Shown here piece by piece: positions 25,735-36,606 of a stretch of 64,000 bases of DNA (positions are counted from its first letter, which is position 1; every line of letters begins with the position of its first letter). Both the position numbers and the translations under genes were made by a program. The DNA is from Pholis gunnellus (Eukaryota > Chordata > Actinopteri > Perciformes > Pholidae). Where the stretch lies: contig OU342806.1 of NCBI GenBank assembly GCA_910591455.2, positions 11,128,926 to 11,192,925 on the forward strand, given 5' to 3'. The notes under the pieces were generated by a model that was given only the letters and a program-made list of their open reading frames with translations, made no database searches and was not told the origin of the DNA.

Positions 25735-26361
25735 ATGGTTGAAGGTGTCGACATTTTCACACACCACATCAGTGTCAAGTGCGGTATGAACCTGCAGGGA
25801 GGGAACATGCTGGCACTCACCATACCAGTCTGCTCAGGTCTGTCACAGCCCTGCATGCTTCACAAACAGCTTACTTTGTCTTCTGTTTAAGCAGTGAAAA
25901 TGAATGCTTTGTTTAAAACATTCATACATCTATTCAAGCTACCGCAACACTGTCAGTCAGTCATGCAGACTCTGAGCAGATCAAGCGGACTCCTTCAGTA
26001 GCTCAAGAAGATGTAGTCTGATCGCTTGATTTTCTTTGTCCAAACTGTCTTTAAAACCAACATCAGAGACAACACTACAGTGAAGTCTCAGCTGAGATTC
26101 AATCACCTACAGCAAGTTTTTACACTTGTGTGTTTGATTGTAAGAATTTTAAGAATCGGTTCTTAGACAGAGCAACAACTGATAAACATTGCTGGGATTT
26201 TTATGAACAAAAAACCCTGTTTTGTTTCCCTTCCCCTTGCAGGGAGACACATGGTCTGGACTGTCTGCCTGGAGCGGAGACACCCAGATACGCAGTATAC
26301 TGAACGCTGCTTTGCTCCTCACAGGCAGGTTCTTCGGATGTTCAGTTCTAAAACCTCCTGA
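25735..26361 (+). other. Candidate two-exon small ORF (73 codons)
   Basis: An acceptor-like TTTGTTTTTGCAG ends at 25,733. The ATG at 25,735 then opens MVEGVDIFTHHISVKCGMNL and the frame runs to a possible GTCTGT donor at 25,838. A second strong acceptor, TTCCCTTCCCCTTGCAG, ends at 26,242. Joining the two blocks keeps the frame open for 38 more codons (beginning RHMVWTVCLERRHPDTQYTE after a junction Gly) to TGA at 26,359-26,361. The product is not recognised and the first donor is weak. It could be a lineage-specific small protein, part of a lncRNA, or chance. Confidence 0.15.
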
Positions 26362-29300
26362 TCAAGGTGAAGATGTCAAGCCTGGGTATCATTAGCATAA
26401 ACAATATGAGGTTGTGATGTCAAACTTCAAAAGCAAACATTTGGAAAGTAGCCATGAGCAAGGCATTCAGCCCCCAGAAGAGATGCTCTGTGGCCAACAA
26501 CGTAAGTCTGTTCGTAAGCTGCTGAAATAACTCGACAGAGTGCTGCTGAAAAACAGCAAATCTTCTCTCAAACTCACGTAGTTTAAAGAATTTGTGGTTT
26601 TAAGAAGAAAATACTTGTCAGGAATGATGCACTTACACAGTACCAAAAATGCATTTTATATAATATCTAATCATACATATTAGTGTACCTATTAAACCTG
26701 TAATTGACTGAAATTGGACATAAAGTATTTATCAAATTTGACAACCTGACGACCTGAAGTGGTAAACTAGACTATTTTGCTATTCCATGCAGAGAAACTA
26801 AGCATATGAATTGTTTTAAATTAAATTTGTTGTATTTGATAATTACAAGACACGTTTTTGTTCCAAAGTTAGGTCTATGCTTCTTAAAGAAGAGCGACGA
26901 GCTTGAAACACATGCAGGGTGGCTGCAAGTCCAAGCTTTGACACATCCTTTGTGCCATTTGTGCATTAAGGATATTGAATTCACTCAATTGTTACTTCTG
27001 ACCCATTGTGGGTCATTTCTGAGCTGAATGGAGTCAGCCTTTTTCTGCTGTTTTTTGTGTATAAAGTTAGTTTGTCACATGAAAACCAAATTCATTTTTT
27101 TTCAACATGCAAAAAAGTACACAATCTACTGCAGGCTAGGAGATCTCTTAAGCACAGGGATAAAGCAATTTTTCACCTAACATAGACTACTATGTCTGTA
27201 TAGCTATATAACTGTATAATATATACATGTCACCTTTACAGAGAAGCAGCATGTCATCATGTCATTTTTCTTTTGACACTGTTATCTTGTCATCCTGCCC
27301 ACTCCAAACATTTCACTAAACCAAAGTACTAACGTGTGTTGAGCTGGGATGTCAATAGAACACATACGTAAGGATGTCAACTGATGACATGCTGGCAAAA
27401 TGTAATGAATCGGATTCCGGCAGCCAGACTTGCACAGCTAACACAATGCCCTGCTCAGCATTGATCTAAATGTAGCAGTCAGGATGTATCTATCAGTGAC
27501 AAAGTCTGTCTGTTACAGGTCATGCGGCTCAATGGAAAATTTGAGATTTGATTAGTCTAATCAATGCCTCTGAGCGCTGGGAGTCACTCACTGTGTTCAA
27601 TACAAGAGGTTCTTCACTGATGTATAACGTATTGACGTCGAGGGACAATCTAAATCTCGAAACACAAAATACCCTCAGCACAAATGCATCATTTAGAGCT
27701 TGGATAATAAAGGGTAAAGTGTATGTGTTGACATGTGTAGCCATTCACGAACCCACAGCTAGTTGCAAACCATATAAACATAAATAAGGTATTTTATTTA
27801 TAGCAGTGCAAACCTTCTCAGATTGTGGATATAGTTGTAGTTTGTTCCTCAGCCTCTGGTGCCTCAAGTCCTCCTGTTAGCAGATAAAAGCACCTGCAAA
27901 CTCTCATGCACACACGCATGCACATACAGAAACATGTACATCCTATGGGACATGCCTGAGCACTGAGGTGTTGGACATTGCATCTGTTTCCTGTCTGTAT
28001 TTGAAACAGCGAAATTACACACGTGGATTTCACCATAGTTTCCTCATATGTCGACTGATCTGAAAAGTAGGCCACAGTGTCTTTTGAATAAAGTTGCTCA
28101 AAGCCTGCTTTCCCTTTGCTCTTGCCACTGAACAATAAAAAGCCAAGGAAAGCGAGTGTTTTGGGGGCATGAATGTATCTCAAGTCTCCCCTTTTCACAA
28201 AACATGCTGATGGGTATCTTGTTGAAAACACACAAAAGACTCACAAATCCCATTTTGGATTCTGATATCTGCTCAGACAACAAGTCTGTCCGAGGGTCAC
28301 CCGTGATTTTTTCTCTCTCCCCTCTGTTATTATTCCATTTCCTCCCTGTGAACGGAAAGACCGAAATAACCCTGCTGAAATCTATGGCTCTCCAGGGGCA
28401 AAGCTTTTGTGTCGGAGCAAGTGGAAAACAAGAGCAGCGGTGGCTGAATGGGACACTGCGATATCTAGAGTTTCAAGGCTCAGACACGGCTCATTACATG
28501 AGCAGACTGTATGGAGACCAACCGAGAACTGTCTTGTGAGACACTCGGCATGTATGATGCACGGGGGGGAATTGTAGGCTGGACTCTGAATGTTGGCTGA
28601 GTGCACGGTGATGAAATATTCTGTAAGTACCTGCAACTGTAAACCGAGGAAGGAGAGGTTATGATCCAAGATGAAGAAAACTAAGATTGAGTCCCATAAA
28701 ACCTTTCCTCCAATGTATCTGTTATGATTCTTGTTTCCTCCCTGATTTTCAGCCACGCTACCTATGCTGCTCATAAGGATGTTGCTTGCTCCACCACTTT
28801 ACGAAAATATCCCATCAACTTTAGGAAGGATTGTCATCTTAGTGATGTTGATGATAACCTGTCGATTCACTTAGCATCACAGACAGGTCAAGGTTTCCAA
28901 ATATCTACTGAATGGATTTTGAAAACCTTTTTCTACAGAGATTCAAGGTCCCGAGAGGATGAATCCCATTGATTTTGGTGATCTCCTTCCTCTAGCGCCA
29001 CCATGAGGTTGACATTTGGGGTTTTCTGTGTAATGATGTATTGTTGTGGAATTTGGTTCAGGTATTCATGTCCTCTTCTGGATATTTTTAATAACTTTGC
29101 TTTTTTCCTGACTTTTCATCTTGTGACATCATCAGGTCCAATACTTTGATTTATGACCAATGTTAGCATGCCAACACGTTAAACTATATTTGTGAACCCT
29201 TGTGCCTCACGCTCTGTGTTAATTCATATGGCAAACATTTTTGGGAAGGAATGTATTTTTTCCTTCAAATTTACACAAAACATATTATTTTATTGTGGTT

Positions 29301-30841
29301 CTTTCATAAAAATGCAACAGTGGCATTATGTAAACAAATTGGCTATTAAAGGGTTAAAATTATTATCATCAGGACTGATATTGATTAAAAGAACTGAAGT
29401 GAAAGAGGAAAAATATAAAGTATTTTTATAAAGTTTTATAAAGTAGTATTTTTATAAAGTTTTGGGAAACAGACACTTTATAAACATAATAGCATTGTCA
29501 TTAGGAGCATTTTAGGCTGCTGGTGTTAGCATCTAGCTCAAAGCATGGCTGTGCCTGAGAACAGCCTCACACAGCTTCTAGCATGGCTGAAGACTCTTCT
29601 TCTTCACATTTATTTTTTCATCCAAGTTGTCCATTGTGAAACTTACATAACCCAACTTGACAGCCAACATGGCATAAAATCACTGACGTCTATCTGAATG
29701 TTTTACAGACCGTCACTTTTAATGGATGCACTTTCTTAATAATTCATTAAAGCACGCCTGTCTTTGCCCATTGATGCATCTGTTCTTCACTTCAGCCAGA
29801 CCTTAGAGGACGCAGCACATTAAATGAAGACAGTTGGGCATGAAAATGACTTGTACCTACTCACATAGTGGACTTGCATGCATAGACACACGCACACACA
29901 GAGAAGTCCCGGAGGACAGCTGTCAGATTCAAACTAATGAATGCTGAGGCTGGCACCATAATGGATTTTTTTCTTTGTTTCTGTCCCTCGCTGTCCGTCC
30001 GTCTGTCGGTCTGTCTTGTCTGTCTGCCTTTCTCACATTCACAGCATCCTGGCGAAGTGGACTCTGACGCTGACATTGTCTGACACTGGCTGCCTGTGAA
30101 ACACGGGGTCAAAGTACATCATCCTCCCCGCATAAAAAGGGCCAAAACTTCTCCTATATGGTGCTGCATGTCTAATTCTGTGTTGACTGTAAAATGACCC
30201 CCTATGGTCGTTTCTGTGGCTGAGGAACGTTTTAATTACACACCTTCATGCAACAAGTAGTAGTGTTGCATCCAGCTCCTCCTCACCTGCCCCAAGTTCT
30301 GACGTACTGTCTACCTAAAGCATCTAATTATGATCTGAGGGCATGCTGGGGCATGTCGCTCTCTGCTACTATTTCTAGAGATTTGTTTTTTTATGTTTCC
30401 ACAGTCAAGAAAAGGTTGCCATCCCTCAATGCTCTGATTCGATCCCTACTGACTGGTCCAAGTGCTGCTCGTGTAATCATATCCGGGCACACTAACTAAC
30501 GGCTCTGGTGCCCTCCTCATGCATTATAGACGAACAGATTTTCTGGCGTATAGTTGTGTGGTGTTGTGTTGGCACTGCGATGGTGCGGTACAGCCATGGC
30601 CCGCAGCTGCGTTCCACTCGCAGGTAATTAGGGGACTCTGCTCTTCTGCTTCTGTGTCAAACCAGGCAGCGACCGCCATGTATTCTTTGTTTTGAGGATC
30701 GTCATTGTGGTCGGAGCAGTTCTCTCATTGAATTCTAATGTGATATACCTCGATATAGAGTTTTTTTACGTTTTTTCAGGGCATCATGTACCCAGAGAAT
30801 AGGTTACTTTATGTTGATTGAACTGAAGTATTCTTATATAT
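26362..30841. other. Intergenic DNA without recognised genes
   Basis: No gene supported. Overlapping open frames on both strands at 27,818-28,774 share no family motif. A short imperfect tandem duplication of a TATTTTTATAAAGTTTT-type unit lies at about 29,418-29,463, and a CTGT/CCGT-rich stretch at about 29,990-30,030. Confidence 0.5.
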
Positions 30842-31265
30842 AGTGGTAGAAAGTATACACTATACAGTTATATGGTACTTGTGCTTTATTTTAATATTTA
30901 GATTTTATGCATACTTTATTTTTACTTTATTATAATTTTTTGACAGTTAGAGTTACATGTTATTTTGCAGATTGAGATTTCTTATTGAAAACAGATGATT
31001 ATTAAAAAATATGACCATTTAAAAACTGTGAATATAATAGTTAAATAGCCTCCACGTTGTTACTAAACTAAAGTCATATAATAGTATAAAGAATTATATA
31101 GTTCTCAAAGGGGCCATCTTGTAGATGGGTGTTTTTAGTTTTGGTACTTTAATTTTTCTGTTAATATTTTCATTCATTTATTGAAGTAACATCTTGAATG
31201 CAGTACTGCTAGTTGAAAAGTGACATTGTTTTAGTTAAGTAAAGAATCTGAATCCTCCACCACTA
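30842..31265. mobile_element. Eroded small inverted-repeat element (AGTGGT ends)
   Basis: The left end reads AGTGGTAGAAAGTA and the right end, reverse complemented, reads AGTGGTGGAGGATTC. Both are flanked by TA, giving TAGTGG...CCACTA. The body is AT-rich and non-coding. It contains GTTAAGTAAAGAATCTGAAT near the right end, shared with the fragment at 13,885-14,030. This pattern fits a widespread teleost non-autonomous DNA element. The superfamily is not established. Confidence 0.55.
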
Positions 31266-31279
31266 TTTATCACTGTCAC

Positions 31280-31470
31280 AGAATAACATTAGGGCTGAAA
31301 TCATTTGTCCATTAATCAATTAGTTGTTTGACAGAAAATGTATTGCAACTTCTTGATGGTAGATTGGTGTCTGGTTCTTTTTAATAGAAGAAATGCTAAA
31401 AATGTCCAACTTTGTAATATTGAAGATTTGCTATTTTTCTTTGTGATGGTTTTCTGACGATCTTTGGGTT
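31280..31470 (-). repeat. Fragment of dispersed teleost repeat (family also at 55.9 and 62.5 kb)
   Basis: Begins AGGGCTGAAATCATTTG, then CATTAATCAATTAGTTG, then GACAGAAAATGTATTGC. This is the pattern seen, on the opposite strand, at the right ends of the copies near 55,850-56,115 and 62,430-62,695 (ATAGACYAAA, TTAATYGA/TCAGCAGAT). Heavily eroded; limits approximate. Confidence 0.4.
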
Positions 31471-32053
31471 TCATCCATCACAGAAAAAAATCTAAATGTT
31501 TCTGTCCATTCCCGGATGGCATGTTGATTAACAGCATGAAAGATGAATGTTTAAAAACCACGGCATCACACTTGGCTTCTGTTGTGACTGTAACGGCAAT
31601 TTTCTTGTTGCGTAACGCAGCCTTTTTTCCTGTGACTCACACGTGCTTGACAGTAGGTTAAGTAAACACCTGAGAATTTGCTTGAGGGGAAAGCAAATAT
31701 GACAAGCGAATATGAAAAACATATTTTATTCTCTCTTATCAGCCAGAAACTGGGCTCTCTCTTTTGGCAGCTTGAAACGTGCTCGACAACCACTTGTCCA
31801 CAAGAAACACTTTCAGACGTTGGCTGCACCTGTGGCTCATATGCAGGTAACCCTGGAAGACTGTAGGTCAGGGAGGAATATTGAATAAATAAATGTGTTT
31901 ATCTTCACAGTATAAGGACAACTTCTGTGAGGCTGCAGCTGGAGCAGACAGGGCATCACACCACATGAGGAAGATAAACTGTGTGGGTTTCTGTTGCTAT
32001 TTCAACTCACATGCACAATAACCATTTGACAAGCAACACATACAGAAACGATG

Positions 32054-32103
<50 letters not shown>

Positions 32104-33425
32104 TCTGAAAGCACATCAATTCATAATGAGATGCTGTGAAGCTTTTTATAGGACTCGCCAACCGCTGGCTGAAATAGATTAACCTTCTGTCTGTGGATCT
32201 CCTTCTAAATCCATGGTGGGAGTGTTTTTGCTTTCAGTGAATACCTCAGCAGGACCAATAGGATTGTGTCGGCTGGTGAAACACTGTCCGTGCAGATAAC
32301 AATCCCCATAGCTACCGCCTCTGGTTTTCTTCCTGCCCATGTCTTATTCAGCCCTGTTAGTGTGCAGTGTCAGTGCTGCTGGTGTTAGTGGGAATATGCA
32401 TGGCTCTGGGGGAGAAACCCTGCACTCTGTGGGCTTTGGAGTGCGGCTCACATAACACTAATGGCGTACGTGCATCAATACATCAATATCTGTGTGTTCC
32501 ATACTGCTCTGTCTGAATTACTGGCAAGAATTGTGTGGCACATGCATAGGCCCGTTGCTGTGTGTGAAAATGAAGTGACGCCGACCACATTTAGAGCAGC
32601 AAGAGAAGTGTTGCGCCTGCTAAGTCACATCCCTCGCTGACCACAGGTGCACATGCGCTGGCATGAGAGGTGATTCTGTCTCTTTGCCACTGTGGGTGCA
32701 CTGGCATATAATAGAAGGAAGTCACTTAATCCTTCATCAGTGTCGCTTTCAATTTCAACCTGAAATTTTAGTGAAGTCAAACTAACACATGCCACTACTT
32801 ATGCAGTTATTCTGATTTGTGGCAAATGTGAATGAAATGTAGCCGCAGGTTCTGAAGGTACGATTCTATAACATTACAGTATATAGAATCACAGCTCTTG
32901 TTTTTGCCCCTAAGTGATTCTCTGTAGTGAATGACGTAATTGCAAATGAAAAACAGTCGGTATGCTGTTATAAGACCTCTGGTGCTTCTGTCACCTTGTC
33001 ATTAAAGGACCCATGTGATGTTCTAACGGCTTGTGCTGACGTCCTCATGTGCAGCCTGGCTTCCCTGAGGCCACTCGGAAAGAATGGGCCTTCAGTACCT
33101 TAATTGAATAACTCCTACAGCCTGTTCCCTAAGAGCAATTTGGCAAAGGACACAGACCAAGCCAAGACTTAAAAATGAAATATATATCTACAAAAACACA
33201 GAAACTGCGGTGACACCAACAGCATCTGTGTACTACAGTATACAGCTAAGAACTGTGGAGTCGCTCTGTTTCCCACCTCCGTGTGACTTATATTCAGCAC
33301 TGTAAATCTGAGCCTCTCAAGGTAAATCCCCACTTACTGTATAATGAAGAGCACCAGAGGAAAACATGGCCTGCTTGTTGTACAAATCTAGACACAAACT
33401 TCAACGAGTTCATATAATTTTCTTT
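31471..33425. other. Intergenic DNA downstream of FAM43A
   Basis: No gene supported. A (GT)n tract lies at 32,056-32,100. The segment at about 32,180-32,700 is less AT-rich and holds GATA-like AGATAACAATC and similar motifs. It could be regulatory, but conservation cannot be judged from one sequence. Confidence 0.45.
32056..32100. repeat. (GT)n microsatellite
   Basis: About 45 bases of pure GT dinucleotide. Confidence 0.96.
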
Positions 33426-33431
33426 TTTATT
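33426..33431 (-). terminator. Polyadenylation signal candidate for FAM43A
   Basis: TTTATT on the plus strand gives AATAAA on the minus strand, about 750 bases after the FAM43A stop. The interval 33,432-34,178 is then the 3' untranslated region. No other gene is visible in it. Other AATAAA-like signals may be used. Confidence 0.45.
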
Positions 33432-34178
33432 GAGAATTCAATGAGGTTCACATAACAAACCACATTTTCTTTTAAAAAATAACATATTTATATTTTAAAC
33501 ATCTTACTTTACATCTTATTACATGGTGTTTTTCTTTAGCACAGCAAAGATAAGACATGTATGTTTCAGACAACATACCAACAAACATTATGTACATGTA
33601 GTCAACATAATACTTTAATGAATTCAACAAGAGTGCAAAATAAAGTAAATGAACAGGCTGTTGCAAAAGCGCCTTCACAGGAAAATGAAGGATGCCTGTT
33701 TAGACCCACTGAACCACTTAGGAAAAGAACAAAACGTGCTTTAAAACGGAATGTCTTTTGGAGCATGATGAGCAATCTTTCAACAGAAAAATGCAATTTT
33801 CAAGAGAGAGAAAAAAAGTTAGGTAAACAAGCTTGAGGATATAGCAAATCCTCTTAAATGAAGGCGATGGAATTAGTGCAGTGTGTCCTGCGGCGCACTG
33901 GGGTTTTGTCGGTTCAACCAGTCATCTGTCAAATCGGTATGCACTTGTTTTTGGTGTTTACACATTCTTCAAATATAATGCAGTAGCCTACTTGCATGCC
34001 CATGTGCGGTAATAGTCTCGGAACCGTCTTTTTTTTGTCTGGATCCTGTCAATTAGTCGTGGAGGCACCAGATTACACAAACACTCTCCAACACAAGGTT
34101 GAAGACACATTAAATGTTTCTTGTGGAGACACAGTGGCTCAACAAAACAGAGGCACCAAGAAATGCTTAAAAAATGAT

Positions 34179-35219
34179 TCAGGCAATTTCCTGCACCTTT
34201 ACCTCCTCAAACCCGTTAGTGACTGGAGGGGGCTCCTGGCTGCTCTCTATGGAGGACTCGCTCCCCGTGCTCTCCCCAGACAGAAGTCTGGTGACTCTGA
34301 GGTCAGCTTGTAGTGTCTGCACGTCGTTTCCTATGCTCATCTCTCCCAAGTCGTTAATAATCTGAGACAACTCCTGTTTGCCGTTGCCGACACGATCCCC
34401 GTCCGTGTCCAGAATGTCCTCACACTCAAAGTGCATCGCTTTCTCCTCCTCCTCCTCCCCGACCAAGTCCTCTGTGATAGAGCCCAGTTTGGGCGCGCTC
34501 CGGCTGCGCTCCACCGGGGGTTTGTAGTAACATTGTCCGTTCAGCAGCTTCCTGATGGGGACCAACGGGATGGTTTGTTCCCCTATGAGCTGCTGCTGCT
34601 GGTGCCTGGCGTCGTCCCTCCGTTTTAGTCTTTTGAACTCAGCCAGGGCTGTGGCCGAGGTCTGGTACAGCAGCAGCGCCATGGCCTTTGCCTTCTCCGG
34701 CTTGGACACCAGCACTGCGTGGCAGCGCAGCATCACGGCCTTGTGCTTCATTTCGTGCCTGTAAACCCAGGCGAAGATCTTGGGTAGCCTCGGGTCCGCC
34801 ACGCAGTAGGTTATCCGGTGCAGCAAGTACAAGTGTCCCGGCCTCCTGGCCTTGTCGTCCAGATGCACCATCCGGATGCCCTGCGAGCTGATGGTCAGCC
34901 TCATCTTGGTGCCGTTCTTGCCCATTTCGCTTTTGCCCCAGATCTTGCTCACCGCCACGTCCGTGCAGCCATCCCCTTTGGACTGGATGGTGGTGGCATT
35001 CCCCAGGTATAGCACCGTGTACGTGGGGTCCTCGCTGGTGATCTTCACCTTTTTCCTCTTGGACTTGAACATGCTGCCCACCCTGTTGAGTGCGCTCTCG
35101 GGGCAGGACTTGGCGAAAGAGGTGAGAGCAGAGTAGTTGAGGCTCACAGCATAGCCCTTCTGCTTGGACTGCCTGTCTTCCTCAATCAGGTCGAACTTAT
35201 TCTTCTTCCAAGGCAGCAT
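34179..35219 (-). CDS. fam43a: FAM43A, PID/PTB-domain protein
   Basis: One uninterrupted coding exon of 346 codons plus TGA. The ATG at 35,219 is chosen because the product then begins MLPWKKNKFDL, the family's usual N-terminus; the frame extends upstream only through a non-ATG codon. The phosphotyrosine-interaction (PID/PTB) fold spans roughly residues 60-200, with SEDPTYTVLYLGNATTIQSK, GIRMVHLDDKARRPGHLYLL and FAWVYRHEMKHKAVMLRCHA. After it come LAEFKRLKRRDDARHQQQQ, PPVERSRSAPKLGSITEDL, a short Glu run and LQADLRVTRLLSGESTGSES. The fish protein is shorter than human FAM43A (about 420 residues, from memory) because the acidic and glycine-rich linkers are reduced. FAM43B is the alternative; adjacency to LSG1 favours FAM43A. 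The PTB fold implies an adaptor role, but no precise function is known to me. Confidence 0.97.
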   Translation of the reverse strand: MLPWKKNKFDLIEEDRQSKQKGYAVSLNYSALTSFAKSCPESALNRVGSMFKSKRKKVKITSEDPTYTVLYLGNATTIQSKGDGCTDVAVSKIWGKSEMGKNGTKMRLTISSQGIRMVHLDDKARRPGHLYLLHRITYCVADPRLPKIFAWVYRHEMKHKAVMLRCHAVLVSKPEKAKAMALLLYQTSATALAEFKRLKRRDDARHQQQQLIGEQTIPLVPIRKLLNGQCYYKPPVERSRSAPKLGSITEDLVGEEEEEKAMHFECEDILDTDGDRVGNGKQELSQIINDLGEMSIGNDVQTLQADLRVTRLLSGESTGSESSIESSQEPPPVTNGFEEVKVQEIA

Positions 35220-35251
35220 TTTATTGCTGTTTACAATCAACAGCAACAAAG

Positions 35252-35278
35252 TCTACGGAGAGAGAAAGAAATAAAAAA
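35252..35278 (-). other. 3' splice-site signature in FAM43A 5'UTR
   Basis: Read on the minus strand, a pyrimidine-rich TTTTTTATTTCTTTCTCTCT is followed by CCGTAG and then ACTTTG, with the exon starting at 35,252. That is 33 bases before the ATG. This suggests a spliced non-coding leader exon upstream. The matching donor was not identified with certainty. Confidence 0.45.
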
Positions 35279-36606
35279 CTTTGTATTACTAATAAATCCT
35301 GACGTGTTTATGTTGCCCGTCAGGTCATTTGTGCGCTACTCTCTGGGAACTGAACGCAAAAACACCGTACTTCATGTGTTCCTCCTCTAACGCGCTCTTT
35401 TCCATTGCGGTGCTGTTCACTCGGTCTCCTCGCAGTTCTGCACACAGACTGCTGTTGTTGGACGAGCTTCGCGGAATATATGCAGGGAGAAACCATTTGA
35501 GGGAGAATGCAGGGGGGGTACGGCGAAACCAAATATGACAATAGACATGTAATGGTTTGTATTGATTGTGTTCATTGATACAAAAACCTCACATTTACCA
35601 TCTGTTTTCCAAATGGCTGCAGCCTATTTTGTATACATGTACATACATATATATTTAATAGATCAATTAATTAACGAATGCGCAATTAGGCATATTCCCA
35701 CCCCACCAAAATCAAGATTGAGATTTAGACACAAGTTAGATTCAAGATGTGTTGCTCATTTCCCTTCAACATAACTAATAACGATTTTAACTGGAATTTG
35801 AAGTGTTTTCTCCTCCTGAGATGAAACCGACTCAATCTGCATCAACAATCTTTTCCCTTCTCACTTAAATGTAAGTTTAACATTGAAAACACAAGCTGTG
35901 TATAATAGGCTGTATACTATAAAGTTGCCAAATATTTACTTTGTAAGTCTACTCATCATTTTGTGTTATGTGGACGAGTTTAGGAGAGTCATTCTGATAA
36001 AGCTGTTTTATGCTGCCATCTTTTGGTTAACATCAGAAGTGCTTTTGTTAATCTCGTGTAACGAGGGAAGAGTAATTACTTGTTATTTTGCCATTACTAA
36101 CTTTTAATTTGTGAATTTAATCTAATGTCAATCTACTTTAGTGCTATATCTATGAAGTCTGTATTTATGTGTATTTTATTGTAAAACTTGAGGCGTGAGG
36201 AACAAATATTAGTAGTGCCCCATTTTCTTCAGGGCACATTTGATAGCTGGACAAGCAAGTAGACTGTACCATAGCTACTACACTGTAAATGCTTATACTA
36301 GCGCAGTTATTATCCTCAGTGTTTAGAGGGTAATTATGCAGGAGTAGTATGACAATTAGTAACTACTAAACTAAGATATATCAATCAATATCCCCAAGTA
36401 GTTGAGGTCGATTCGTCCGGATATGAGGTTCGATTGGTTTCTCCCACTTCCGGTTCCTACGACAACAACGTTGTGCACATGGGGTACATTAGCTAGTGAC
36501 ATATAGCGTGTTTAAACCCTTTAGATACACGATATTACAGTTTGTTTGTGTGGAGTATACTTTATATATATAAATTAGAACAGAAGTGTCAACATCAGAA
36601 GTAAGT
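35279..36606. promoter_or_regulatory. Divergent intergenic/promoter region between FAM43A and LSG1
   Basis: The two start codons face away from each other and are 1.4 kb apart. On the FAM43A side, 35,330-35,520 has several CpGs and a TATA-like TATATT on the minus strand near 35,475-35,482. On the LSG1 side, ATTGG (an inverted CCAAT box) at about 36,433-36,437 and ACTTCCGG (an ETS site) at 36,446-36,453 lie about 150 bases before the LSG1 ATG. This is a normal TATA-less housekeeping layout. The middle (35,560-36,400) is AT-rich with nothing recognised. Confidence 0.55.

Noticed and set aside
27818..28774. Overlapping frames of about 130 codons on both strands
   Set aside because: Open on both strands at once, no domain, no splice context; best explained by chance.
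34431..35136. Several plus-strand frames across FAM43A
   Set aside because: Antisense shadows of the GC-rich FAM43A coding exon, which has clear family identity.
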